A DNA stretch of 64,000 nt from a virus, in the IMG/VR virus record IMGVR_UViG_3300042261_001309, positions 1-64,000 of that record; one strand, given 5' to 3'. The notes below the pieces were generated by a model that had not been told where the DNA came from, did not search any database, and worked only from the letters and a program-made list of their open reading frames with translations. Shown piece by piece: positions 42,407 to 50,549 of this stretch (position 1 is the stretch's first letter; every line of letters starts with the position of its first letter). Both the position numbers and the translations under genes were made by a program.

Positions 42407-42865
42407 CTAGTCGGGGCAGTGAAAAGAAAAGAAGTTTTTAAATGGCTCCAAGATATGCCCTGTATAAAGGTGCAATCCACCAAATCCCCTATAGACCGAA
42501 TTAGTATGCGTGAATACCCAACAATAACCTTTAATATACACACAGCATAAATACTTACCACTGTTAACATGGTTAGGTTCAACGTATTCCCACATTTTCA
42601 CGTAGCTCGTAAATACCTCTGTGTTCTCGACCTTATCTGGATTGAGTAAATCCAAGATATTTATTTTGCCTTGCTGCTCCAAGCAGTAATAAACATAGTC
42701 GTAAGAAAATAGATCTGCTAAGGCTGGAATTCTAAATAGCGGTAAATTCTCTTCAGTATCTGGATGCTTCAAATACCGCTTTTGCAGCATCTTATACGGC
42801 GTTTTAAAATATGACGCTAACTTTTTAAGTACTTGGTGTTCTGCTTGTTGAGATTGAACAATCAT
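42407..42865 (-). CDS. hypothetical protein
   Basis: This 152-residue protein starts MIVQSQQAEHQVLKKLASYF. It is helical in the first third and then rich in aromatic strands (KYLCCVYIKGYCWVF, YRGFGGLHLY). It overlaps the RuvC-like gene by 4 bases, so a role in recombination is possible by association only. Cysteines are not in a zinc pattern. Confidence 0.55.
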   Translation of the reverse strand: MIVQSQQAEHQVLKKLASYFKTPYKMLQKRYLKHPDTEENLPLFRIPALADLFSYDYVYYCLEQQGKINILDLLNPDKVENTEVFTSYVKMWEYVEPNHVNSGKYLCCVYIKGYCWVFTHTNSVYRGFGGLHLYTGHILEPFKNFFSFHCPD

Positions 42866-43356
42866 AATTGTTTTTTGCGGGCATATTCACCAATCAATAA
42901 ATAGTCCGCATCTTTGGAAAGTTTTAAATCTGGAAATAGTTTTTTACCGAGGGCCAGACTGGCTTCCTTTAACCCGTCTGACCCTTTAATCTGAGGAAGC
43001 AATACACTCTGCCATTCCTTGGAGTCTAAAAAGCGATATGGAATATTTAAACTTTCCAATACCACTAAGGTAGCTTCCAAACAACGTACAGCCGATAATG
43101 ACGCATTAAAGCGCATAGCATTTACCATGGGCCGTTCCATGACTGCCAAGATCTCAACTCCTTTAAGTGTATGTGCACTTATAAGCTCCGTTAGCTTTGA
43201 AGCGTCGATACGCGTGATATTCTTTTTTACGGTCTTCTGGTAATTTTCACACGATTTAGTGGGCAGCTTAAATGCTCGATAACTCCCGTCAGGAAAAAAT
43301 ATGGAAAATCCCCGGGCAGTTACTCCATTATCAAAGGAAATGTATTGCTTGCTCAT
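42862..43356 (-). CDS. RuvC-like Holliday junction resolvase
   Basis: This 164-residue protein starts MSKQYISFDNGVTARGFSIF, the first strand of the RNase H-like fold with catalytic D9. A second acidic site appears in VMERPMVN, and the C-terminal DADYLLIGEYARRK-type segment (KDADYLLIGEYARKK) supplies the last aspartates. The length fits RuvC and its phage relatives. It would cut branched recombination or replication intermediates before packaging, acting with the RecA-like protein encoded just upstream. Confidence 0.75.
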   Translation of the reverse strand: MSKQYISFDNGVTARGFSIFFPDGSYRAFKLPTKSCENYQKTVKKNITRIDASKLTELISAHTLKGVEILAVMERPMVNAMRFNASLSAVRCLEATLVVLESLNIPYRFLDSKEWQSVLLPQIKGSDGLKEASLALGKKLFPDLKLSKDADYLLIGEYARKKQL

Positions 43357-43372
43357 GTGGTCGAATTATCAG

Positions 43373-43582
43373 CTACTTACAGGCTGAATTCAACACTTTC
43401 TTCAAAGAACGGATTTGTGCCCCATTTAACAGCACTTCTTGTCCGTCTATCTCGAAGAATAATTGACTGCGCTTATGTGAGCCTTTTTTAGCTTTGGCAT
43501 ATTCGCAATAAATTTTGCTGTTCTTAATCGCCGACAATTTATGTGTACGATTAAATACTACAGTTAAACGATTATTTCTCAT
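43373..43582 (-). CDS. hypothetical small basic protein
   Basis: This 69-residue protein starts MRNNRLTVVFNRTHKLSAIK. It is basic with beta-like segments (SQLFFEIDGQEVLLNGAQIRSL) and overlaps the recombinase gene by 4 bases. It might be a small accessory of the recombinase, by position only. Confidence 0.5.
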   Translation of the reverse strand: MRNNRLTVVFNRTHKLSAIKNSKIYCEYAKAKKGSHKRSQLFFEIDGQEVLLNGAQIRSLKKVLNSACK

Positions 43583-44781
43583 GACGTTATATCTATTGTT
43601 TTTTCTGTTTGTTGTTCATTGGTTGTACTCTTTTTACGGCGAGTCTTCCGGGTATTTTCAACTTGCTGAATTTCTTCTATTGGTGGTAAGTCTGGAATAC
43701 CAAAGGCTTTACGAATGTGTTCTTTAGCCTCATTGCTTCTTGCAATCTGTAAGGCTAATTCAGTACATCGATACTGTTCATCAGAATTAATTAATACCGG
43801 TTCATTATTTTCCAGCTTCAATGTAAGACTAGGAGGGCCAACCCAACGAAAATACCCGCTGCCGTTATCAGCTACCAGATCGGTATAGCTTTCACCAAGC
43901 TTACGAACCAGCGGACCCCACCAATCCATACCGCCATTAATATAAAGGTCTACTTCTACTTCTTGCCCTTTACCTTCACGACCTAACTTATTTCGCTTAC
44001 ATTGAATTTTATGCCTAGAACCTGTTTTACGCGGCGCACCATGTTCATCGTTGTCTTCAAACTCTTTGGTACGCGCAAACTTAAAATGATATGTAGAATA
44101 AAAGAATTGCGATTCACCGCCAAGCAAGGCGTCTTGTGAGTCATCTGAAAACCCAAAAGCGCCAATTTTACTTCTCAGCTGGTTAATCAACAAAATGTTG
44201 CATTTTTCATTCGCTAGCAATCTGTCTGTTTCACGGAAGAAACGACTAAGTCTACGAGCGTGCACGCCAGGTTGTGAATCTGTAAGTGTATGCTTGGCAT
44301 CCAATTCGTCTTCTGTGGCAATACCTGCAATTGAATCCAAACATAGTAATACAGGCGTGTCACCTTCAGGATACGCTTTAGGCATACTACGTAGATACAT
44401 CTCAATTAGCTCTAAACCCTGCTCAAACGATTCAGGATGCTGAATGGTTACTTTACTTAGGTCTACGCCTTGCTTAACTGCATAATCACGATCAATGGCG
44501 TTCTCAGTTTCAATCCAAACTACGTCACCACCATTCGCTTGGTATAATTTGGCCAGCTCGTAAAATGTGCTGGTTTTTCCGCTGCCTTTCCTTCCGTATG
44601 AAAGAATAAATCTACCATACGCAATAAAGCGCCGATCAAGAATAAATTCCAATAACGGATTATCGACTATCAAACCCGTAATTGGTTTTAAATCCTTCGC
44701 CAATACAAAGTCTACGTTTGAGTTTTTGTATTTCTTTTTAAACTGACTCGATGTTATGTCTATTAGATCTTTAAAAGCCAT
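43579..44781 (-). CDS. RecA/UvsX-like recombinase
   Basis: This 400-residue protein has a Walker A GRKGSGKT at residues 63-70, then ETENAIDRDYA, and a Walker B-like segment LLCLDSIAGIA. The LLINQLRSKIGAFG segment is typical of RecA-family DNA-binding loops. The C-terminal 40 residues are low-complexity and basic (KTRRKKST). The enzyme should assemble on ssDNA and drive strand exchange in recombination-dependent replication. Upstream, a strong terminator separates it from the probable ssDNA-binding protein gene, so each is probably controlled separately. Confidence 0.85.
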   Translation of the reverse strand: MAFKDLIDITSSQFKKKYKNSNVDFVLAKDLKPITGLIVDNPLLEFILDRRFIAYGRFILSYGRKGSGKTSTFYELAKLYQANGGDVVWIETENAIDRDYAVKQGVDLSKVTIQHPESFEQGLELIEMYLRSMPKAYPEGDTPVLLCLDSIAGIATEDELDAKHTLTDSQPGVHARRLSRFFRETDRLLANEKCNILLINQLRSKIGAFGFSDDSQDALLGGESQFFYSTYHFKFARTKEFEDNDEHGAPRKTGSRHKIQCKRNKLGREGKGQEVEVDLYINGGMDWWGPLVRKLGESYTDLVADNGSGYFRWVGPPSLTLKLENNEPVLINSDEQYRCTELALQIARSNEAKEHIRKAFGIPDLPPIEEIQQVENTRKTRRKKSTTNEQQTEKTIDITS

Positions 44782-44790
44782 ATGTGTAAT

Positions 44791-44820
44791 AAAAAAGGGG
44801 AGAGTTTTGTTACTCTCCCC
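44791..44820 (-). terminator. intrinsic terminator after the ssDNA-binding protein gene
   Basis: A perfect 9-bp stem, GGGGAGAGT/ACTCTCCCC, with a 6-base loop is followed on the minus strand by TTTTTT. It lies between the 44843 stop and the recombinase start, and should separate their expression. Confidence 0.85.
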
Positions 44821-44842
44821 AATTACCGACTATTAATATAAC

Positions 44843-45931
44843 TTATCGCTTTTGATTCAGCAACAGCTGCCTTACAGCATCCGCTGTTAATGGCGCTGCA
44901 GCCGTGTTTACAGGCTGTGGAGGTGTTGGTGGGGCACCTACAGTAGCCCTAGGAAACGAAGGCTTAGGCATGCCCAAAGCGGCCATAGGATTGGATGCGT
45001 GTTCGGCTTGAATGCGCTCAACAGGCTCTGGCTCTGCTGGAGCTGATGGAATAGCTTGAACAACCGGTTGCTGCACTGGTTGTGGAATGGTCGGCATAAC
45101 CGGATTAATAGGTTGAATCTGCGATGGTGTTGGAATACTACGAGGCACAGCAACTGTAGTGTTGAAATACCCCGCCATGCATTTATCAAACACATCTGCG
45201 GCGTACATAGTCCGCAGCTGTTCTACCAACCATTCCTTTTCAGGATACAGAATAACGTCATCCAAGTTATACAGGTATTCCCAATCTGACAACTCAGTGG
45301 GAAGCTCATAAAACCGTTGTTCCGAAACAGACACAGTCCAAGGATTACTCTTTCCACCAGAACCAGGGGCCAGCTTAAACAGCACCGGCCACGCGGCTTT
45401 GGGATGATTAATCGGAGGATGATGCTGACCGTCAGCAAAACGACCGCGTTGCCACTCGTCGATTTTAGATCCACAGTTATGCACAGGCACGTCCAATACG
45501 TGTGCGCCTAATGTAAGATCACTGGTAAATGCGGCATTAAATAATACCCGTTTCTGAATACGACCAAAAAACGGATAACGCTTACGAGACTGCCCTGACA
45601 TAGGATCAGTTACGTCTTCAATCTTAGCTAGGTTAGGAAAATGCGCCTTAACCTGCGAGCTGAAATAGACTACCGGACAACCGACTTGTGATGATAATTT
45701 AATCTTGGAATCCATACCAAAATTATCTCGAATCTCGTAGGTTTTCCAAGAGACTGCGCGACCATTAGAATCCAGTTTATAAGGAGGCAAAATAAAGAAG
45801 TAAGTGCCTTCTGGATTCTTCTGACTTTTAAAGTCAACAACTCGTACGCCTTCTTTAATTGTTCGACCATAGGCGGAACTTGATGATAGATCTGAGCCTT
45901 CAAAATTTGATGTTGGTTCGTAAACTGCCAT
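44843..45931 (-). CDS. probable ssDNA-binding protein
   Basis: This 362-residue protein starts MAVYEPTSNFEGSDLSSSSA and has a beta-rich core of about 250 residues with several aromatic, basic segments (RYPFFGRIQKRVLF, NPWTVSVSEQRFY). A proline/glutamine-rich linker (about residues 262-340) and a short terminal helix follow. This layout (core, disordered linker, interaction tail) is typical of ssDNA-binding proteins. Its place beside the recombinase, with its own terminator for strong expression, supports the call. No family motif was recognised, so the function is inference. Confidence 0.55.
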   Translation of the reverse strand: MAVYEPTSNFEGSDLSSSSAYGRTIKEGVRVVDFKSQKNPEGTYFFILPPYKLDSNGRAVSWKTYEIRDNFGMDSKIKLSSQVGCPVVYFSSQVKAHFPNLAKIEDVTDPMSGQSRKRYPFFGRIQKRVLFNAAFTSDLTLGAHVLDVPVHNCGSKIDEWQRGRFADGQHHPPINHPKAAWPVLFKLAPGSGGKSNPWTVSVSEQRFYELPTELSDWEYLYNLDDVILYPEKEWLVEQLRTMYAADVFDKCMAGYFNTTVAVPRSIPTPSQIQPINPVMPTIPQPVQQPVVQAIPSAPAEPEPVERIQAEHASNPMAALGMPKPSFPRATVGAPPTPPQPVNTAAAPLTADAVRQLLLNQKR

Positions 45932-45957
45932 AATTTTTAATACTTTCTTTTAATTGT

Positions 45958-46551
45958 TTAGAGATGCATTACTACTGCTTGTTTTGTGTCTTCGGCACGG
46001 AGGTGGTTCAAAAATACCTGAACCATCATTGCCGCTACTATAATAGGTGTTGTGTGCGATTTTTGATTTTGTTTGTCGTAAGGTAATAGGCATCCATGGC
46101 GTTCTTGGCTTTTAAAATTGTAGTATCCTTCAATCTCTTGCTTAGCGCAACTAGAATTAAAAACCCCGAAACTGCGGGATGCGCAACGGCCGTCACATAC
46201 CCATAAATTATCCTGATGTTCATAGACGTAATCAAACAATTTCTTTCTGAAACTGCCTTCGTCTACGCATGAAAAAATATAGTTATAATTCCCAAAATCA
46301 TCTTCAGTCATGAAGCGATCAATAGGATTTACAACAAACTGATTTGATAGCACTACAGCTTTTTTCTTTCCAATGTCTTCGATGGAAAACCGCTGATGAA
46401 GTAGATTATCGATTTCTACTATATCGTTATCGTACAAGTCTATTTCAAAATTATCAGTATCCCATTGTTTACGGTTATAGCCGTAATCATGAAGAATACT
46501 GACCAAGTTTGATCCAAGTCCACCAGCGCCAGCGATACCGATTTTTATCAT
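45958..46551 (-). CDS. E1/ThiF-like adenylyltransferase
   Basis: This 197-residue protein begins with the Rossmann motif IGIAGAGGLGSN (residues 4-15), then YDNDIVEIDNLLHQRF with the E1-type arginine finger R54, DIGKKKAVVL, and the FSCVDEGSFRK segment (D97) that should bind ATP-magnesium. A cysteine at 154 (HGCLL) is a candidate thioester or disulphide site; there are no CxxC zinc pairs. It overlaps the JAMM gene by 4 bases. E1-like enzymes adenylate the C-terminal glycine of ubiquitin-like proteins. The motif order resembles the ThiF protein of PRTRC plasmid systems. Confidence 0.8.
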   Translation of the reverse strand: MIKIGIAGAGGLGSNLVSILHDYGYNRKQWDTDNFEIDLYDNDIVEIDNLLHQRFSIEDIGKKKAVVLSNQFVVNPIDRFMTEDDFGNYNYIFSCVDEGSFRKKLFDYVYEHQDNLWVCDGRCASRSFGVFNSSCAKQEIEGYYNFKSQERHGCLLPYDKQNQKSHTTPIIVAAMMVQVFLNHLRAEDTKQAVVMHL

Positions 46552-46976
46552 ACTTTGAAAAAGCGTTTACCTATAAACGCATTTAATTGTTTATGCTTTT
46601 GTGAATAAATGAAGTTCATCCCGAAGCCGGGGAACAACCGATAAATATCTATGTCAGAAGGAAAAGCCTGAAATTGCGGATGAGTGTGTATGCTGGAATG
46701 GTTAAACCAACCGTCAAACAATATAGGTAGCACCTTGTCACCGTATTCCCAAGGATCCACTTCATACAACACACGAGCAATAACTGTTCCTGTATGCTTA
46801 TTTGCTAGGCGAATAAACTTAAATTCATCACCTTTAGATAAAATAACTCCGCCAGCTTCCTCAACCGGCGAAGTTAACTTATCTGGCATAGCTATTACGC
46901 ACTGCCGCAAAGCATCGGGTAGAACTAACCGGTTTTTAACTATATACGCACTGGCGAGTTCAGCCGAGGAATTCAT
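46548..46976 (-). CDS. JAMM/MPN metallopeptidase (JAB-like)
   Basis: This 142-residue protein carries a JAMM motif: H97-x-H99-P, then S107-x2-D110 (IHTHPQFQAFPSDID), with a glutamate near 39-40 (VEEAGGVIL) as the expected catalytic base. The whole length is one MPN domain. JAMM enzymes cut isopeptide or peptide bonds after the C-terminal glycines of ubiquitin-like proteins. It is coupled to the E1-like gene and lies 4 bases after the 681-residue unknown, which points to a ubiquitin-like pathway. There is no signal peptide, so it should be cytoplasmic. Tail-tip MPN proteins are the main alternative, but no tail genes are nearby. Confidence 0.8.
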   Translation of the reverse strand: MNSSAELASAYIVKNRLVLPDALRQCVIAMPDKLTSPVEEAGGVILSKGDEFKFIRLANKHTGTVIARVLYEVDPWEYGDKVLPILFDGWFNHSSIHTHPQFQAFPSDIDIYRLFPGFGMNFIYSQKHKQLNAFIGKRFFKV

Positions 46977-46980
46977 AAGG

Positions 46981-49026
46981 CTAAGCTGCTTTTAACGTAG
47001 ATATGAATGAAACAGCATATTGATCATTAGCCAAGGCCAACAACCTGGAAACCAAGGCATCGTAGCCGACACCTTCATAGCTGTTACCATTTACAATGCA
47101 GATATACTTTCCAGTATCGTGATTCCAAACTTTAAACGGAGGTTCCTTAGATACAAAATAACTGCGTAACTTGCCTTTTACAAGATACCCTTTTTCACCG
47201 TGAGCTTCCGCTTCAGTACAGCCCAACTGCTCAACAATTTCAATTAGCAACTTCTCAGAACGCTGCTTAGCTTTAATGCGATCTGCACAAGCATAGCGAA
47301 TAATAGCCTCTTTTGTGGCGGGAGCGCCGGTTAAATCAGGACAAAATGCGCCTATACCTGCACAAAACTCGCGCTTTAAACGATCTGTTCTAGTAATACC
47401 ATCAGAACGTATACGCGTTTTACGATCGATAGTTTGCAGCCATTGCACACAGGAAGTGAATCGATTAACCTTAAAGTACTTAGGTTCTTCATTTTCAGGC
47501 TTATGAATCAAATACACCTGGTTATCCCGCATAATAAACTTAAGCTTAGGATGCCGAGGAGTCGCAGGACGTTTTAACTCATAACAATCATTATTTGTTC
47601 CTAACGTCTCGAACTTCATGAATACTCCATTAGTAAGAGCATTCCTAGCCAGCAGTGACATATTCTGAACATCCCGCAAAAACAAATTATATTGTTCTAT
47701 GCTGTGATAACATGTCGCATGGTTCAAGACAGCCTTTAACTCAGATTCATTAATACGATAACCGTTAATACGACGACGAGTATCTTTGGTTGAGATACTT
47801 AACGTAATAGGGATATCGTTGATTTTAAACGACACCTCTTTATCCTCTTTGAAGCCTAAGACATTTTTACAGTTAGACGTATCAAAACGGGATTCTGCAT
47901 CTTTATGCAACCGAGTTATATGCGTAGTAACTACATCAGTCACAATATTGTAAATAGTTAGAGGTACATTATCATTACTAGAATTACGATTAACCAACTG
48001 ATGCTTGAGCATTTCAGCTAACCATTCACACTCTACAGATACCGTTTCATAACTTACCTTGTTCTTAGCGATATCCATATCGTCAATTTTAAACGACGCT
48101 ATTTCCCCTGCCATTAACTTGGCGTATAAGGAATTCTTTGCATTGCACATCAATGTATAGGTGATACTTGCAGTAAATACAAAGTAATCCTTAAACATAC
48201 TCTGGACTGACCAAGACGTAGTTTCAGTTTTACCAACTACAGCTACGATTTTTTCCAGCTTCTGTATCTGTGTACGAATAAACTCGCGCTTATTACGTAC
48301 GTCCAGATAAGGAGTATCTTCCAATGGATTATTTTGCAGCTTAGTGCCCGCTAACCCAATCAGTATTAATAACTTATAAATATCGCAGTTTATTTCATCA
48401 AGCGCTAGGGGTATTAGCTTACCTCCGCGTCGATAAAATACCAAGAACCTTCCTTTATCCAAGTAATTATAAATAGGCGAAATATGCGTAGCTACAAACA
48501 CCCCCGGCACGAGTGGTTTGGTACTACCTGCAGGCACCCAAGTGGGATCCTTTACAGCTTCCGTCGATTGCGCTGTTGGTGAAGCCAATATACGGTAAGT
48601 AACTTGGTCTGCCACAACTTCAACCGGGTTATCCGTTATCTTGGTAACGAGCGGCTCGTAAGCAGATCGGGATAAATAATACGAAGAAGCCCAAGCTACG
48701 CTAATACTATCCGCAAATTCTTCTGTATAAACATTTAGCTTCTTAATTTGGGCTAGGGCTACCTTATCATTCCATTTTAACGACAAGCCCGTAAGCCACC
48801 CTATGCTTGTGGTAAATGGCGTTTCCAACCAATCTGAAGTTACATACCCTACCGTTTCGCAGGCGTCTGCAAGTTCTTTGAGTTTATTAATGGAGATCTT
48901 TTCAATTTTATAAGTGGCGAAAAAATCGTTGGAAGAAATTACAATCGATTCGCTAGGGGCCTGGTGAGCTTTTAAAAGCTCTTGGTACATTTGAGCTAAT
49001 TTAATAGAAGATATGGTGATAGACAT
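46981..49026 (-). CDS. large unknown protein of the E1-JAMM operon
   Basis: This 681-residue protein starts MSITISSIKLAQMYQELLKA. It has alternating helical and mixed regions, a basic stretch with RTDRLKREFCAGIG near residue 560, and a C-terminal compact segment ending NGNSYEGVGYDALVSRLLAL. No membrane segment, zinc motif or nucleotide-binding loop is seen. An E2-type active site could not be found. It is the first gene of the three-gene unit with the JAMM and E1-like proteins (4-base spacing), so a shared role is likely. Function unknown. Confidence 0.65.
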   Translation of the reverse strand: MSITISSIKLAQMYQELLKAHQAPSESIVISSNDFFATYKIEKISINKLKELADACETVGYVTSDWLETPFTTSIGWLTGLSLKWNDKVALAQIKKLNVYTEEFADSISVAWASSYYLSRSAYEPLVTKITDNPVEVVADQVTYRILASPTAQSTEAVKDPTWVPAGSTKPLVPGVFVATHISPIYNYLDKGRFLVFYRRGGKLIPLALDEINCDIYKLLILIGLAGTKLQNNPLEDTPYLDVRNKREFIRTQIQKLEKIVAVVGKTETTSWSVQSMFKDYFVFTASITYTLMCNAKNSLYAKLMAGEIASFKIDDMDIAKNKVSYETVSVECEWLAEMLKHQLVNRNSSNDNVPLTIYNIVTDVVTTHITRLHKDAESRFDTSNCKNVLGFKEDKEVSFKINDIPITLSISTKDTRRRINGYRINESELKAVLNHATCYHSIEQYNLFLRDVQNMSLLARNALTNGVFMKFETLGTNNDCYELKRPATPRHPKLKFIMRDNQVYLIHKPENEEPKYFKVNRFTSCVQWLQTIDRKTRIRSDGITRTDRLKREFCAGIGAFCPDLTGAPATKEAIIRYACADRIKAKQRSEKLLIEIVEQLGCTEAEAHGEKGYLVKGKLRSYFVSKEPPFKVWNHDTGKYICIVNGNSYEGVGYDALVSRLLALANDQYAVSFISTLKAA

Positions 49027-49055
49027 AAAGATTGAGAATGAGAATAAGAGTTAGA

Positions 49056-49085
49056 ATAAAAAAGGGAGAGGCCGAAACCCCTCCC
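49056..49085 (-). terminator. intrinsic terminator after the ubiquitin-like gene
   Basis: GGGAGAGG and CCCCTCCC form an 8-bp stem with one mismatch around a 6-base loop, followed on the minus strand by TTTTTTATTC. It ends the 49116 gene before the E1-JAMM unit begins. Confidence 0.8.
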
Positions 49086-49115
49086 ATTAACTGCCAGATT
49101 TTACAGCTTAACTAA

Positions 49116-49706
49116 TTACGCCACTTTAATAACCACTTCTTTGGGGTAGTCAGCGCCCAGCTCATTGATTTTACGAACATTCTGCAAATAGGTGCGCAGG
49201 CTTACTGTAAACTCAAGGAAGTCTACCGGGCAACTTAACGCATCCCGGCTGATAACAATTACGTTCTCACCATCCAGCATAAAGGCATTCTCAAAAGCCT
49301 CAAGCTGATTTAATACCACTTGGGTTTCGTCGTCGACTTCTTCGTCTTCTTCGACCACTTCAGCTTCCATGATGTTAGCCTTTTCCAATGCGGCTAAAAC
49401 GGAAGAAGAAATAATAGCCGCCAATTCTTGAGGATTAATATCTGCACCGCCGAGCAGTTCGGTGCCGAGCGTGACTGTAAGACCGTCAGGCATTTCCTCT
49501 AGCCGCGCACGCAGATCGGCCGTATCTTGATAGATAGCTGGATCTTTTTCGTTAGTGGCAGTGAACATGAACGGATCTTTGCCCAAATAGGGTCGGCACT
49601 TCTTGGTGAGGTATTCTTTAACAATTGCTTCTACGGCGGCGCCAATCTCCATGGCTACGGTATTATCGCCTTCGTGATTCAAGAAACGAACATTGATGTT
49701 TTTCAT
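49116..49706 (-). CDS. putative ubiquitin-like (beta-grasp) protein with C-terminal extension
   Basis: ATG 49706 (MKNINVRFLNHEG, CATATG context) gives 196 residues. Residues 1-87 follow the ubiquitin plan: a two-strand hairpin (INVRFLNHEGDNTVAMEI), a helix (AVEAIVKEYL), strand (PFMFTAT), a loop with DTADLRARLEEMPDG, and a last strand (LTVTLGTELLGG) ending in Gly-Gly at 86-87. A 109-residue extension follows, with a very acidic linker (EEDEEVDDE). If the nearby JAMM enzyme cuts after GG87, the exposed end could be activated by the E1-like protein. The fold call is by eye from pattern, not alignment. Confidence 0.55.
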   Translation of the reverse strand: MKNINVRFLNHEGDNTVAMEIGAAVEAIVKEYLTKKCRPYLGKDPFMFTATNEKDPAIYQDTADLRARLEEMPDGLTVTLGTELLGGADINPQELAAIISSSVLAALEKANIMEAEVVEEDEEVDDETQVVLNQLEAFENAFMLDGENVIVISRDALSCPVDFLEFTVSLRTYLQNVRKINELGADYPKEVVIKVA

Positions 49707-49713
49707 ATGTTTT

Positions 49714-50439
49714 TTAGTGTATGCGGAATTGAATGTTGCGGAGTTTGATTTTGTCGGAATAAGTAAGGCAAAGCTTGCATTGTGCACACGCACCAAGCTT
49801 AGGTTTATTTTTAACTTTTCCTGTTATTTCAGGACAAGCTATCCACCGCTTACTAATCGGCGGGTTGTTACCCATAAACGCAATGCCTACATTATTATAA
49901 TGACTATATTTGTCGCTTAATTTTTGCGCTTCCTGATAATTTACAGGATCCGCCGAAATGTACAACGCCAAGTTTTTGCATTCAGCCAAAATAGGCACGG
50001 CAAAGAACGACCGGGTGTAAACCCAGAATTTAACTTCAGAATACTTATTAATAACAGCTGCCCAAGCTTTCGCTTCGACTTCTGTCTTTATATCACCACT
50101 ATAACACAAACGGAAATACGGAGCACGACCCTTATCTTTTTTAATAAAACTGACAATCGTCGAATCGAAGATGGCAAACAGCTCGTCAAAGGATTTACCG
50201 GCCAGTAATTCTGTATTAAATAATAACCATTTGCCGACATCCTTGTATGCTTTTATAATGTTATCCATATAACAAGTGAGCTGTTTGCCCCCTACTTTTT
50301 TCAGTGCGAGGCACCCTCCTTTTTCTGAAGTTGCGCCTGGGCATGTTCCTCCGTTTTGCGGGAGACCTGGATTAAACCCTACTGTGTTACAATGCTCAGA
50401 GTAGAATTTAACTTTTGAATTATCTGTAAGGTGTAACAA
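49714..50439 (-). CDS. GP88-like cysteine-rich protein
   Basis: This 241-residue protein has GGTCPGATSEKGGCLA, a following CYMDN, then FRLCYSGDI, WVYTRSF and a terminal CAQCKLC. This order (CPGAT, CY, SGD, YTRS) recalls the phage Gene 88 family, as I remember it, whose function is unknown. The cysteines could hold a metal or iron-sulfur cluster. It starts about 110 bases from the 50550 gene and ends 7 bases before the ubiquitin-like gene, with which it may be cotranscribed. Confidence 0.6.
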   Translation of the reverse strand: MLHLTDNSKVKFYSEHCNTVGFNPGLPQNGGTCPGATSEKGGCLALKKVGGKQLTCYMDNIIKAYKDVGKWLLFNTELLAGKSFDELFAIFDSTIVSFIKKDKGRAPYFRLCYSGDIKTEVEAKAWAAVINKYSEVKFWVYTRSFFAVPILAECKNLALYISADPVNYQEAQKLSDKYSHYNNVGIAFMGNNPPISKRWIACPEITGKVKNKPKLGACAQCKLCLTYSDKIKLRNIQFRIH

Positions 50440-50549
50440 TGATTATTCATAGTAATATATTCGCGTAAAACCCTCAGCCTAGCCAAGGGAAAAGGCTTTC
50501 CTTTTTAGAGTTAGAGTTAAGGTAAGTAATGGACGAGAGGACAGGAAGC

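Noticed and set aside
46981-49026. E2-type conjugating domain in the 681-residue protein
   Set aside because: No HPN-like motif with a following catalytic cysteine, nor the Prok-E2_D pattern, could be found by eye.
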